A DNA stretch of 64,000 bases from Candidatus Binatus sp. (GTDB lineage: Bacteria; Desulfobacterota; Binatia; Binatales; Binataceae), in NCBI RefSeq assembly GCF_036567905.1, contig NZ_DATCTO010000094.1, positions 18,805 to 82,804 of the forward strand. The letters are read 5' to 3'. Every line of letters starts with the position of its first letter. Position 1 is the stretch's first letter. A program made the position numbers and the translations under genes. Below are positions 25,198-34,241 of this stretch, one piece after another. Below the pieces are notes generated by a model. That model searched no databases. It was given only the letters and a program-made list of their open reading frames with translations, and had not been told where the DNA came from.

Positions 25198-26807
25198 CGC
25201 GCAGGCAATTGGGCATGGTCGCCACCCGCTACACGCAGTGGGACGGGACGCAGCGGCTCAAGCTCGACGCCGACAAGGTGTTCGAGAAGCTGGCGGAGTA
25301 TCTGTCGTACACCGACGACATGCGCCAGGCGATGGACTGGATGATGCGGCAGGGGATGGACTTTGACGGCGTGCGGGTGATGGGGCTCGAGGAGTTTATC
25401 GAGCAACTGCGCCAGGAGATGCGCCAGCGCTATCGCGACTTCAACCTGAAGAACGCGCTCTCCGAGATGGAGCAGAAGCTCGAGGACATTTTGAATCGCG
25501 AGCGGGCCAAGCTGGAATCGCTCAAGGGGAAAAAGCCCGGCGTCGAGGAAAAGCAGCGCGAGTTGTCGCGCCTGCCGCGGCGTTTGTCGGAAGCGATGCG
25601 CAAGCTTGAGAGCCACGAATTCGAGGACGCGCAGGCCAAGGCGGACTTCGACGAGCTGCTCAAGGAATACGAAAATATTCGCGACCTCGAGAATTTTCGC
25701 GATCGCAATCAGCACATGTTTCACGGTCCCAAGAGCCTCGGCTACGACGAGGCGCTCGAGTTGATGCGCGAAATGGAGCGGATGCGCCAGCTCGAACAGG
25801 ACCTGATGTCGGGCAACTTCGAGACGATCTCGATGGAAGACCTGCAGCAGATTTTAGGCCAGCAGGCGGGCAAGGATTTTCAGAATCTCAAGCAGGTGAT
25901 GGTGCTGCTGACGCAGTCGGGCTACATGGCGCCGAAGGGCGATCATTTCCAGCTCTCGCCCAGGGGCGTGCGGCGAATCGGGCAACTGGCGCTGCGCGAC
26001 ATTTACCAGAACCTGTTGAAGGATCGTTCGGGCGGCCACCTGACCGACCATCGCGGCGTCACGGAGATGCGTCCGGAGCAGACCAAGCCATACGCGTTCG
26101 GCGATCCGCTGAATCTGAACCTGGTCGCGACGCTGAAGCATGCGCTGGCGCGCAAGGCGGGCGTTCCGCTGGAGTTGCGGCCGGAAGATTTCGAGATTTA
26201 CGAAAACGATTACGCCAGTTCGTCGTCGACGGTGCTGTGCCTGGACATGTCGTGGTCGATGAGCTGGGAAGGGCGGTTTGCGGCGGCGAAGAAAGTCGCG
26301 ATGGCGATGGAGACGCTGATTCGCTCGAAATTCCCACGCGACTTTTTTGCGATCGTCGGCTTTTATACGCGCGCGGTCGAGTTGAAGCTCAAGGACCTGG
26401 CCGAAGCGTCGTGGAACATGGGCGATCCGTTCACCAATCTGCAGGACGGGTTGCGGCTCGCTTCGGATTTGCTCGGGCGCCATCCGTCGCGCAATCAGCA
26501 CATCATCGTGATCACCGACGGACAGCCGACCGCGTACTTCCTGAACAAGCGGCTGTACTGCGAATGGCCGCTGTCGTTCGGCGGCATCAGCATGCGAGCG
26601 GCGCAGGAGACGCTCAAGGAAGTCGAGCGGATCACGCGCAAGGGGATCACGATCAACACGTTCATGCTCGATGATTCGCCCAGCCTGCGCGCGTTCGTGG
26701 ACAAGATGACGCTGATCAATCGAGGCCGCGCGCTGTACACCCGTCCCGACCGTCTCGGCGAATACATGCTGGTCGATTATCTTGCCAAGAAGCGCAAGCG
26801 TGTCTGA
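25194..26807 (+). CDS. VWA-domain protein, partner of the AAA+ ATPase
   Basis: A 537-residue protein. The N-terminal half (about 60-230) is strongly charged and helical, probably coiled coil (MEQKLEDILNRERAKLESLK and neighbours). The C-terminal VWA domain starts about residue 342: VLCLDMSWSMSWEGRFAAAK is the MIDAS DxSxS, with Thr at DPFTNLQDGL and Asp at ITDGQPTAY. No signal peptide or TM segment, so it is cytoplasmic. The MIDAS usually binds the AAA+ ring or a substrate through a metal. ATG 25194 overlaps the ATPase stop. A solitary methyltransferase follows with overlap. Confidence 0.87.
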   Translation: MTRRQLGMVATRYTQWDGTQRLKLDADKVFEKLAEYLSYTDDMRQAMDWMMRQGMDFDGVRVMGLEEFIEQLRQEMRQRYRDFNLKNALSEMEQKLEDILNRERAKLESLKGKKPGVEEKQRELSRLPRRLSEAMRKLESHEFEDAQAKADFDELLKEYENIRDLENFRDRNQHMFHGPKSLGYDEALELMREMERMRQLEQDLMSGNFETISMEDLQQILGQQAGKDFQNLKQVMVLLTQSGYMAPKGDHFQLSPRGVRRIGQLALRDIYQNLLKDRSGGHLTDHRGVTEMRPEQTKPYAFGDPLNLNLVATLKHALARKAGVPLELRPEDFEIYENDYASSSSTVLCLDMSWSMSWEGRFAAAKKVAMAMETLIRSKFPRDFFAIVGFYTRAVELKLKDLAEASWNMGDPFTNLQDGLRLASDLLGRHPSRNQHIIVITDGQPTAYFLNKRLYCEWPLSFGGISMRAAQETLKEVERITRKGITINTFMLDDSPSLRAFVDKMTLINRGRALYTRPDRLGEYMLVDYLAKKRKRV

Positions 26808-27621
26808 ACAGCGCGTGCGCCAGCGATTGCGTCCGTCAAGCGAAGAGCGGGCAGATGCCGGCGCGTCGGAGCCGGCGCGGCCGGGCACGATTTATCCGGG
26901 CGATTGCGTCGAGGTGATGCGCACGTGGCCCGACGCGTCCTTCGACGCGTGCATCACGGATCCGCCGTACAACATGAGCCGGCGCAAAGGGCTCAAGTGG
27001 GCATTCAGCTCGCACGTCACGATGGATGAGCAGTGGGATCGGTTCAGCAACGATGACTACTTCGAATTCACGCGGCGGTGGCTTTTGGAAGTGTGCCGGC
27101 TGGTGCGCGCCAACGGCAACATCCTGGTGTTCGGCAGCTTCCACAATATCTACCTGATCGGATTTGTGCTGGAGCACGTGCTGGGCCGGCGCATCCTGCA
27201 GCAGATCACCTGGTTCAAACCCAACGCGCAACCCAATATCACGGGACGGCTGCCGACCGAGAGCACCGAGTACATTATCTGGGCGTGCAACAATACGCCG
27301 GAGCGCGCGGCCAAGTGGACATTCGACTACGCGAGGTCGAAGGAAATCGGCGGCGGCAAACAATTGCGCAACCTGTGGCAGATTCCATGCACGCCGCGCT
27401 CGGAGCGCCGGCTTGGCAGTCATCCCTCGCAGAAACCAGTGCAACTGCTCGAACGGATCGTGACGTTGTGGACCAAGCCACAAGACGTGATTCTCGATTG
27501 CTTTCTCGGCACCGGTACGACGGCGGCGGCCGCGACTCGACTGGGCAGGCGCTGGGTGGGAATCGAGCGCGACGCGGGATATATCGAAATCGCCAAAAAG
27601 CGGCTCGGCGCCAGCGCGTAG
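26800..27621 (+). CDS. Solitary DNA methyltransferase (N6-adenine or N4-cytosine)
   Basis: About 273 residues from GTG 26800; a TTG at 26782 would add six residues. Motif IV is ITDPPYNMSRRK (about 50-60). The SAM-binding motif I is LDCFLGTGTTAAAATRLGRR near the C-terminus, so the motif order is that of the beta group. SHPSQKPVQLLERIV precedes motif I, as usual. It methylates adenine N6 or cytosine N4 in an unknown target sequence. No restriction endonuclease or specificity subunit is adjacent, so it looks like an orphan, possibly regulatory or epigenetic. The start lies within the end of the VWA gene. Confidence 0.85.
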   Translation: MSEQRVRQRLRPSSEERADAGASEPARPGTIYPGDCVEVMRTWPDASFDACITDPPYNMSRRKGLKWAFSSHVTMDEQWDRFSNDDYFEFTRRWLLEVCRLVRANGNILVFGSFHNIYLIGFVLEHVLGRRILQQITWFKPNAQPNITGRLPTESTEYIIWACNNTPERAAKWTFDYARSKEIGGGKQLRNLWQIPCTPRSERRLGSHPSQKPVQLLERIVTLWTKPQDVILDCFLGTGTTAAAATRLGRRWVGIERDAGYIEIAKKRLGASA

Positions 27622-27634
27622 AGCGTCGAAAGAT

Positions 27635-28603
27635 TCAGCGGCCGGCGGCCTGACGCGTCTCGATCGACGCGGGCAGAGTCCAGCTCCCGCCGATTTGACG
27701 TATCGCAATTCGATCCTGCTGAATCCCGGCCGCGGCGATTAGCCGTTGCAGCGGTTCCTGCATCGGCTCCTTCGACAGCCTGAACGTGCCCCAGTGAATG
27801 GGAATCAGGTAGCGGGCGCGCGTCTGCTGGAACATCGCCCAGGCCTGTTCGGGATTGGCATGATTGTAGATCCACGGGTCGTAAGCGCCGATCGAGAAGG
27901 CCGCCACGTCAGGCGGCGTCGATGCGAGACTGGCGAAGAGATCGGTCTGGGCGCTGTCGCAGGCGAGCAGCATCCGGCGGCCGTGTTTTTCCAGCACGTA
28001 ACTGTTGAAGCCATAGCCTTCGCCGAACGGAGGCCATCGCCGACCCCAGTGCCGCGCGCCCATCGCGCGGATGGTGAGTCCTTTGACAATGGTGGTCTCG
28101 CCCCACTTGAGTTCGCGGATATCGTTGAAGCCGAGCGGCGCGATCAGCTCCGCGCACTTCTCGCACGCGACCACGACCGCGGTCTTGGGCAGCGCCTCGA
28201 GCGACGGCAGATCGAGATGGTCCATGTGTGCGTGCGTAATTAGAATGAGGTCGATTTGCTGCAATTGCGCAGGGGTCAGCGGCGGATCGACGAATCGTTT
28301 TGGTCCGATCGTGAGGATCGAGCCGAACGACAGGCCGACGCGCGAGAACAGGGTTGGGTCGGAGAGCACGCGCGTGCCGAAGAAATTCATGAGCAGGGCG
28401 GCGTGGCCGAGATTTGCGATCGTGAGCGAGTTGTCGGGCCACGACGCGGGCTCGAGCAGCGGAGGCGAATGGCCGGGCGCGGCGTTCACGTCCGCAGAGT
28501 ACGACCTCGCGGCAAACAGCGCCAGCGAAAACAGGGCAACGGCGGCGGGCACTGGTGGCAGGAATCGCATCAGGCGCGACGGATGGAACGAAATCGAATT
28601 CAC
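27635..28603 (-). CDS. Exported MBL-fold metallo-hydrolase, NAPE-PLD/UlaG-like
   Basis: About 322 residues. The metallo-beta-lactamase core shows LITHAHMDHLDLPSL (HxHxDH), a further His at GARHWGRR, the Asp of LLACDSAQTDLF, and IPIHWGTFRLS at the end. The pattern is that of the NAPE-phospholipase D-like/UlaG branch, so a phospho- or lactone ester substrate is plausible. GTG 28603 is chosen because it overlaps the upstream stop (GTGA) with GGAGA before it; it yields a signal-peptide-like segment (RLMRFLPPVPAAVALFSLAL). An ATG at 28570 is possible. Confidence 0.8.
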   Translation of the reverse strand: MNSISFHPSRLMRFLPPVPAAVALFSLALFAARSYSADVNAAPGHSPPLLEPASWPDNSLTIANLGHAALLMNFFGTRVLSDPTLFSRVGLSFGSILTIGPKRFVDPPLTPAQLQQIDLILITHAHMDHLDLPSLEALPKTAVVVACEKCAELIAPLGFNDIRELKWGETTIVKGLTIRAMGARHWGRRWPPFGEGYGFNSYVLEKHGRRMLLACDSAQTDLFASLASTPPDVAAFSIGAYDPWIYNHANPEQAWAMFQQTRARYLIPIHWGTFRLSKEPMQEPLQRLIAAAGIQQDRIAIRQIGGSWTLPASIETRQAAGR

Positions 28604-29208
28604 TTCTCCATCGCTGGCTTGAAGCAGGGGAGTTCCTTGACCAGCACGAAACTGTAGGGACGATCGCGCCAATTGAACGTTCCGACGCCGGCGCCGAACG
28701 CCCCGGTCATCGAGTCAAACTGTTCGCTGTCGGAAACTTTAACCACGGTGGCGGGAGCGTAGGCGAGATATTGCGGCTTGTCGGGCTCGAGCATCTGATA
28801 GAGCGGCGGATTGAAGAGGAGCTGGGTGATGCCGGGCTTCCGCTGCCAGCCGTCCGCGGGCGCGCCTTCGGTGCGAACGATCATCCAGGCCGGGCCGCCG
28901 GTGCTTTGAGAAATCACCCACTGGCGTGACTTGATCAACCCGTCTTTGTTCTTGCGGACTTCCTCGACGCCGGGCTGAACGCGCAGCAGTTGATCGCATT
29001 TGTCGGAGTTGTCTTCCTTGGAAGCTCCGGTGCCGCCGGACTGTCTCATCGCAACCTGGGAGCCGATGAGCTGGGCACTGCCGGCGGCGACCATCGGGAC
29101 GACGGAGCTCACTATGCTGACGGCGCCCGCCGCGCATCCAGAGCATGCGGCCGCGAGCGCGATTACGATCGCCATGTACGCGATCGCGCGCGCGATGAAA
29201 TTGCTCAC
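28600..29208 (-). CDS. Putative lipoprotein of unknown function
   Basis: A 202-residue protein starting at GTG 29208. A hydrophobic N-terminus with Ala-Ala-Cys and Ser-Gly-Cys (residues about 18-26) looks like a type II signal peptide, though two Cys positions are possible. A second hydrophobic stretch (AVSIVSSVVPMVAAGSAQLIG) follows. The rest is soluble and ends CFKPAMEK. No family recognised. Its stop overlaps the start of the metallo-hydrolase, which suggests a shared envelope role. Confidence 0.6.
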   Translation of the reverse strand: MSNFIARAIAYMAIVIALAAACSGCAAGAVSIVSSVVPMVAAGSAQLIGSQVAMRQSGGTGASKEDNSDKCDQLLRVQPGVEEVRKNKDGLIKSRQWVISQSTGGPAWMIVRTEGAPADGWQRKPGITQLLFNPPLYQMLEPDKPQYLAYAPATVVKVSDSEQFDSMTGAFGAGVGTFNWRDRPYSFVLVKELPCFKPAMEK

Positions 29209-29251
29209 TTTTTCACTTTTTGCTTTTTCACCTTTTCACTTTTCCACTGGT
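29209..29251 (-). repeat. Short purine-rich tandem repeat between genes
   Basis: On the minus strand the gap between the O-methyltransferase stop and the GTG 29208 is built of imperfect GTGAAAA(A/G) units, about five. The complementary CTTTTTCACTTT string also occurs at about 18391-18405 and in part at 2030. Confidence 0.6.
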
Positions 29252-30250
29252 TCACGGTTTGCGCGCGATCACCATCGAAGAGGTGAACGGGGGGCTTGGC
29301 AGCGCCTCGTGGCTGATATCGACGAAGCCGGCGTCGCCGAGCCATCGGGAGACTTCTTCAAATGAATAATCCCGCCCGCGCGTGGCCAGCAGCAGGTAGA
29401 GGGCGAAAATCGCGCCCGGCCTGGGCTCGGTAAGGTCGGCATTCATGATGTGATCCTTGATGATCATCATGCCGCCTGATTCGAGCGCGCGAAAGCACTT
29501 GCGCAAGAGTTGAGCGTTGGCGGTTTCATCTTCGTTGTGAATTATATTCGACATGAACAGGGCTCCGCATGGGCCCGGGAGCTCATCGTACAGGTAATCG
29601 ACGCGGACCAGGTCGATTCGCGCCAACGCCGCGGGCTCGCGCTCAGCGAGGATTCTGCGCGCAACTTCGAGCGTGGCAGGCAGATCGTAAATCGCAGCGC
29701 GCAGACGGGGCCATCGGCGGAGCATCGCCGCGGCGTAGGTCCCCGGACCGCCGCCGATGTCGGCGATCATCGAGACGCGGCTGAGATCGAGCCGATCGGC
29801 GACGTAAGTCGGATCGCCGCGGGCGCGCGTGAGGCTATCCATGGCGCGGATGAATCGTTCGGTCTCCTCGGGGCGGTTTTGAAACATGTCGGTCGGGCGC
29901 GCGGGAGCGCCGGTGCGAATGGTTTGTTCGAGATGCGTCCAGGTTTCAAAGATCGCTTCGTCGAACAGAATCAAGTCGCCAAGGTATTCGGCGGACGAGC
30001 GGAGCAGGTAGCGCCGCGACGTATCAGTGAGCGCGTAGCGATTGGCGCGTTTGGCGAGCAAGCCGAGCGCCACCATCGCGTTGGCTATCAGAACCGTCGC
30101 GCGGCGATTGGCGGAGATGGCGGCGGCGAGCGCGGCGTCGTCGAGCGGCGACGACTCGAGAAGTTCGAAAATTCCCAGCTTGAGCGCGGTTTGGATCGCC
30201 CGCGCTTCGGCGTGACCCGAGGCCAGCGCGGCGAGTTCGGCGAAATCCAT
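29252..30250 (-). CDS. SAM-dependent O-methyltransferase (family 2, ring-substrate type)
   Basis: A 332-residue enzyme. The N-terminal winged-helix dimerisation domain (about 10-90) reads TALKLGIFELLESSPLDDAA and RYLLRSSAEYLGDL. The SAM domain has DIGGGPGTYAAAMLRRWP (motif I), AIYDLPATLEVARRIL, FMSNIIHNEDETANAQLLRK and GGMMIIKDHIMNAD. Similar proteins methylate hydroxylated polyketides, carotenoids or hydroxyindoles; the substrate is not predictable here. ATG 30250 has AAAGGCGG upstream; longer readings start in low-complexity Arg-rich sequence. Confidence 0.85.
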   Translation of the reverse strand: MDFAELAALASGHAEARAIQTALKLGIFELLESSPLDDAALAAAISANRRATVLIANAMVALGLLAKRANRYALTDTSRRYLLRSSAEYLGDLILFDEAIFETWTHLEQTIRTGAPARPTDMFQNRPEETERFIRAMDSLTRARGDPTYVADRLDLSRVSMIADIGGGPGTYAAAMLRRWPRLRAAIYDLPATLEVARRILAEREPAALARIDLVRVDYLYDELPGPCGALFMSNIIHNEDETANAQLLRKCFRALESGGMMIIKDHIMNADLTEPRPGAIFALYLLLATRGRDYSFEEVSRWLGDAGFVDISHEALPSPPFTSSMVIARKP

Positions 30251-30267
30251 CGCTGCGCGTCCGCCTT

Positions 30268-30630
30268 TCAGCGCAGGAAGTCTTGCGCGACGCAAGTGTT
30301 GCCGCCGGCGGATTGAGCGATTCCACCGCCGCACGCGGTGAACCTGGCGGAGATGATGTTGGCGGCGCGAGCGCGTTCCTGGTTTGCCAGGCCCGGGATT
30401 TCGGTTTCTCGCCCGGTCAAACCGGATACCTTTTCGGGTGAAGGAGGCGCGATGTGCCTCAAGTAAAACCGGGCGATTATCGCAGCGAGGATCGAGAGCA
30501 CGAGCAGGCCGAGTCCCGCCTTGATCGCCCGGCGCCGGCGGACCACTGTGGGAGTTGGCAGCCTGATGACCTTGGCCGGACCATTGTGGCGTCCGGGCGG
30601 GCGTCGGCGCGTTGCTGATCTTGCGCTCAT
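30268..30630 (-). CDS. Small single-pass membrane protein, unknown
   Basis: About 120 residues from ATG 30630. A basic N-terminus (RSATRRRPPGRHNGPAKVIR) is followed by one TM helix (AGLGLLVLSILAAIIARFYL, about 37-56) and a periplasmic tail with two Cys (ACGGG, NTCVAQ). No known domain. It ends 17 bp before the O-methyltransferase start and is probably in the same transcript. Divergent from the thioredoxin-fold protein. Confidence 0.55.
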   Translation of the reverse strand: MSARSATRRRPPGRHNGPAKVIRLPTPTVVRRRRAIKAGLGLLVLSILAAIIARFYLRHIAPPSPEKVSGLTGRETEIPGLANQERARAANIISARFTACGGGIAQSAGGNTCVAQDFLR

Positions 30631-30807
30631 ATTTCGCTCACGATGGAACTTGGCGGCGGCGGTGCGGGTTGTTACGCATGGCATCCATAGTTGAACTCCG
30701 AACTTGAAACACCGGCGTTCGCAGGCGCCACTGCTTTCACCGATCGCGACGTGATGGTCGCCGGGCGGCGTCGCGCTTCAATTTCCAGCTATCGCGCCAT
30801 CTGCCGG

Positions 30808-33084
30808 ATGTCAACGCGAGCAATTCTTGCGTCAGTCGCGATCCTTTGCTTGCTGAATACGCGGGCGGGCGCCGGATCGGAATCGGCAAATGCGCTGCCG
30901 GCCGGTGCGCTCAAGTCGTCGCCGAGCATGTACCTTCGCGAGGCGTCGTCGAGCGCGATTCGATGGCAGGCGTGGAGTCCGCAGACGCTCGCACTGGCGC
31001 GGTCGCTGAACCGTCCGATCCTGATCGACATCGGCGCGGTCTGGTGTCACTGGTGTCACGTGATGGACGAGACGACGTACGCCGACAGGCAAGTTGCGGC
31101 GGCGCTGAACAGCAACTTCGTGCCGGTAAAGGTCGATGCCGACGAGCGTCCGGATATCGACGGGTACTATCAGAATGCCGCCGCGCAGTTGACCGGCGCG
31201 GGCGGTTGGCCGCTGACGTGTTTCACGACGCCCGATGGCGCGCTGTTCTTCGCGGCAGGATATCTGCCACCGCGGCCGGGGTTCGGAACCAACGGGAGCG
31301 GCGGAGAAAACTCGTCGATGGCGCCGCTGCTGAAGCGGATTTCGCAGGTGTACGCCGCGAATCGTGTGGGACTCGAGCGTGCGGCGGAAGCGACTGCGGA
31401 GAAGCTTAAATCCATGTCCAGCAGCCGAAACGCGCCCGCCCACGGAGGGCTCGACGGCCTGCGCGCGCAAATACTCGCGGGGCTGGCGGCATCGTACGAT
31501 CGTGAGTGGGGAGGATTCGAATCAGGTTCGGGGCCGCGATTTTACGATTTCCCGGCGATCGAGCTTGCGCTTGCGCACGGCTTTTACGGCCACCCGGAGT
31601 TCACCGCGATGGCGCTCGATACGCTCAAAAAAATCGCGGCAGGGGGAGTGTTCGATCAGCTTGGCGGCGGTTTTCATCGCTACTCGACCGATTCGCATTG
31701 GCTCGTGCCGCATTTCGAGAAGCTCGGATACGACAACGCGATGGCCTTGCACGCGTACAGCGACGCGTACGAAGCTGGCGGCGATCCGGAATTCGCGCGG
31801 GTCGCGAAGTCGATCGTCGGCTACGTGAACCGCGAGTTGCTCGATCCGAAGACGCACGCGTTCTACTCGGATCAGGACGCCGATTCGTTCAAGGGCGACG
31901 ACGGCAGCTACTACACGTGGACGGTCGAGGAAGTGAAGCGCGCGCTGCGGCCGGATGAGGCGCGCATCGCGATTTTATTTTACGGCATGGAAGACGCGCC
32001 CGCGCGAGCGCCCGATGGACGAATCGTGCTGAGGCGCGCGATGAGCCCGGAGCAAGCAGCGGCCAGGCTGAAGATCCCGGCGCAAGAAGCGCGCAGGATG
32101 ATCGCCAGGGCGGCGGATGCGATGCTCGCGGCGCGCTCTCGCCGCAAAAAGCCGCAGGTCGATCGCGCCGTGATGACCGATCGGAACGCATTGATGGCGG
32201 ATGCGTATCTGACGGCGTCGGCAGCGCTTGACGACCAGGGTCTTCAACGCACGGCGCTCAACGATTTGGACTTCATCCTCGGCCATATGCGCGCGCCCGA
32301 TGGGAGTTTCTTTCACGTCTGGTCGGATGGACGCGCGCAGGTGGCGGGTCTGGCCGCCGACCAGGTTTACCTGCTGGGCGCGATCATTGACGCCTATCAG
32401 TTCTCGGCCGATGAGAAATATCTGGTCGAAGCGCGCACGCTCGCCGCGATTATCCTGAAGAACTTCCGAGCTGATGGTCCGAGCTTGTTGGTGAATCGCG
32501 AAACCGAAGACGCGGGCACGGTGATTGCGCGGTCTCAGGCGAGCGGGCAGGTGTTTTACGACATGCCGACTCCGTCGGTGCAAGTGATGATGGCGATCGC
32601 GGCGGCGACGCTCGGGCTCATCACCGGCGACGGCAGTTATACCAGGGCCGCGAACGAACTGATGGCGAGCGCGCCGGCGATGGCGGGATCGATGCTGAGC
32701 AACTCAGTCGCGACGGTCGGGCTCGGGCTGGAGTATCGCGCAAACGGCGACGCGATGGTTGCAGTAGCCGGGCCGCAGGCCGACGCGCGCGCGGCAGCCT
32801 TATGGAAGACGGCGTTGGCGAGTTATCGTCCCGGAAAAATCGTGATGCGGATCGGATCGGATCGCGGCGCCGCCAAAGCGATGCCGGCCGCGGTGCAGGC
32901 GATGCTCGCGTCCAGCGCCGAAAAAGGAGTTCCACTCGCGTTCGTATGCGCAGGAACGGCGTGCGCCACCCCGGTCGGGACGCCGGCGAAACTCGCGGAG
33001 GTCATCAGGAGATTCGGCGCCCCAGGGAACGACAAGACAACGCTTGCCAACGACAGACCGGCCCTCGCACGACCGCCGATGTGA
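30808..33084 (+). CDS. Exported thioredoxin-fold/six-hairpin protein of the YyaL/SPATA20 (DUF255) family
   Basis: About 758 residues. A signal peptide begins at ATG 30808 (MSTRAILASVAILCLLNTRAGA); a longer TTG-started reading from 30691 lacks it. The thioredoxin-like domain has IGAVWCHWCHVMDETTYAD, the signature CxxC of this family, and GGWPLTCFTTPDGALFF. The remainder is an alpha/alpha toroid-like region with FHRYSTDSHWLVPHFEKLGY and LDFILGHMRAPDGSF. The family is widespread and poorly characterised, with proposals of redox or sugar-epimerase-like activity. An exported form is less common than cytosolic ones. Confidence 0.8.
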   Translation: MSTRAILASVAILCLLNTRAGAGSESANALPAGALKSSPSMYLREASSSAIRWQAWSPQTLALARSLNRPILIDIGAVWCHWCHVMDETTYADRQVAAALNSNFVPVKVDADERPDIDGYYQNAAAQLTGAGGWPLTCFTTPDGALFFAAGYLPPRPGFGTNGSGGENSSMAPLLKRISQVYAANRVGLERAAEATAEKLKSMSSSRNAPAHGGLDGLRAQILAGLAASYDREWGGFESGSGPRFYDFPAIELALAHGFYGHPEFTAMALDTLKKIAAGGVFDQLGGGFHRYSTDSHWLVPHFEKLGYDNAMALHAYSDAYEAGGDPEFARVAKSIVGYVNRELLDPKTHAFYSDQDADSFKGDDGSYYTWTVEEVKRALRPDEARIAILFYGMEDAPARAPDGRIVLRRAMSPEQAAARLKIPAQEARRMIARAADAMLAARSRRKKPQVDRAVMTDRNALMADAYLTASAALDDQGLQRTALNDLDFILGHMRAPDGSFFHVWSDGRAQVAGLAADQVYLLGAIIDAYQFSADEKYLVEARTLAAIILKNFRADGPSLLVNRETEDAGTVIARSQASGQVFYDMPTPSVQVMMAIAAATLGLITGDGSYTRAANELMASAPAMAGSMLSNSVATVGLGLEYRANGDAMVAVAGPQADARAAALWKTALASYRPGKIVMRIGSDRGAAKAMPAAVQAMLASSAEKGVPLAFVCAGTACATPVGTPAKLAEVIRRFGAPGNDKTTLANDRPALARPPM

Positions 33085-33098
33085 TCCGGTTTGAAAGA

Positions 33099-34232
33099 TC
33101 AGTCGATGGACTTGTGGAAGCGCGCCACGCTGATCATCATCAGAAGCGATGTCAGCAGGGCGAGCGCCAGCATCTGAGGCCACAGGATGCCGAGGCCCAC
33201 GCCTTTGAGGAAAGTGCCGCGCAAGATAACCAGAAAATACCGTAGCGGGTCGACATAGGTGATCATCTGCATGGCCTTGGGCATGCTCGTGATCGGGAAG
33301 GCGAAGCCCGAGAGCGTGAAGGCCGGGTTGAGGAAGAAGAACCCCAGGACGAAGGCTTGCTGCTGGGTCGATGAGAGTGTGGAGATGAGCAGGCCGACGT
33401 TCAGTGTGCTGAGAAGAAACAGTACGACTCCGAGCAGCAAGACCAGCACGTTGCCGCGAAAGGGCACCTGGAACCAGAGGGTTCCTACCACCGCCACCAG
33501 AATCACGTCCGCCAGGCCCACCACGAAGAAAGGAATGGTCTTACCGAGGATGAACTCGAAGGGCCTGATCGGAGTGACCATGACCTGTTCGAGCGTGCCG
33601 ATCTCGCGCTCGCGGACGATCGCGAACGCGGTCAGGGTCACTACCATCATAAGCGTGATGCTGCCGATAACTCCCGGGACGAAAAACCATTGACTGTTGA
33701 GGTCGGGATTGTACCAGGGTCGTTGCTCGAGGCTTATCTGCGGAACGGTTGCAGCCATTGCGGGCGTCATCTGATTGAGTCGATCGCGCGCGTAGTCCTG
33801 GGAAAACTGATCTGCGATCTGGTTGACGTATCCGACGGCGATGAGGGCCGTGTTGGAATTGGTCCCGTCGACGATGACCTGCAAATGCGCGGTCTGTCCC
33901 TTGCGCAGCAGTTCGGCGAAGCCGGGTTCGATCTTGAGCGCCATCGGGATGTCGCTACGGCCGATGAGTGACTTCAACTCCCGCTCATTGGAAAGGATCT
34001 TCGCGACTTCAAACCGACCGGTAAACGTGAAGCGGCTCAAGAGGTCGCGGCTTTCCTGGCTATGGTCAAAGTCCATCACCGCGATCTGGACCCGGTTCAC
34101 ATCAAATGTGGCGGCATAGCCATAGACCAGCATCTGAACGATCGGCGGAACCAGCAATCGAAACCGCGCGTACTTGTCGCGCCTTAGCTGGAGGAACTCC
34201 TTGACGATCATGCACCAGATGCGGTCGAACAT
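33099..34232 (-). CDS. ABC-2 type transporter permease (YbhR-like)
   Basis: A 377-residue membrane subunit. One N-terminal TM helix (RLLVPPIVQMLVYGYAATF) is followed by a large extracytoplasmic domain (about 50-170) and five C-terminal helices. The family signature is LTAFAIVREREIGTLEQVMV (about 205-224), with FAFPITSMPKAMQMITYVDP later. It is the last gene of the leftward operon and pairs with the permease at 34242. Together with two ATPases and a periplasmic adaptor it should form an exporter resembling YbhGFSR of E. coli, which moves drugs and possibly cations. Confidence 0.9.
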   Translation of the reverse strand: MFDRIWCMIVKEFLQLRRDKYARFRLLVPPIVQMLVYGYAATFDVNRVQIAVMDFDHSQESRDLLSRFTFTGRFEVAKILSNERELKSLIGRSDIPMALKIEPGFAELLRKGQTAHLQVIVDGTNSNTALIAVGYVNQIADQFSQDYARDRLNQMTPAMAATVPQISLEQRPWYNPDLNSQWFFVPGVIGSITLMMVVTLTAFAIVREREIGTLEQVMVTPIRPFEFILGKTIPFFVVGLADVILVAVVGTLWFQVPFRGNVLVLLLGVVLFLLSTLNVGLLISTLSSTQQQAFVLGFFFLNPAFTLSGFAFPITSMPKAMQMITYVDPLRYFLVILRGTFLKGVGLGILWPQMLALALLTSLLMMISVARFHKSID

Positions 34233-34241
34233 GACTTTCCT

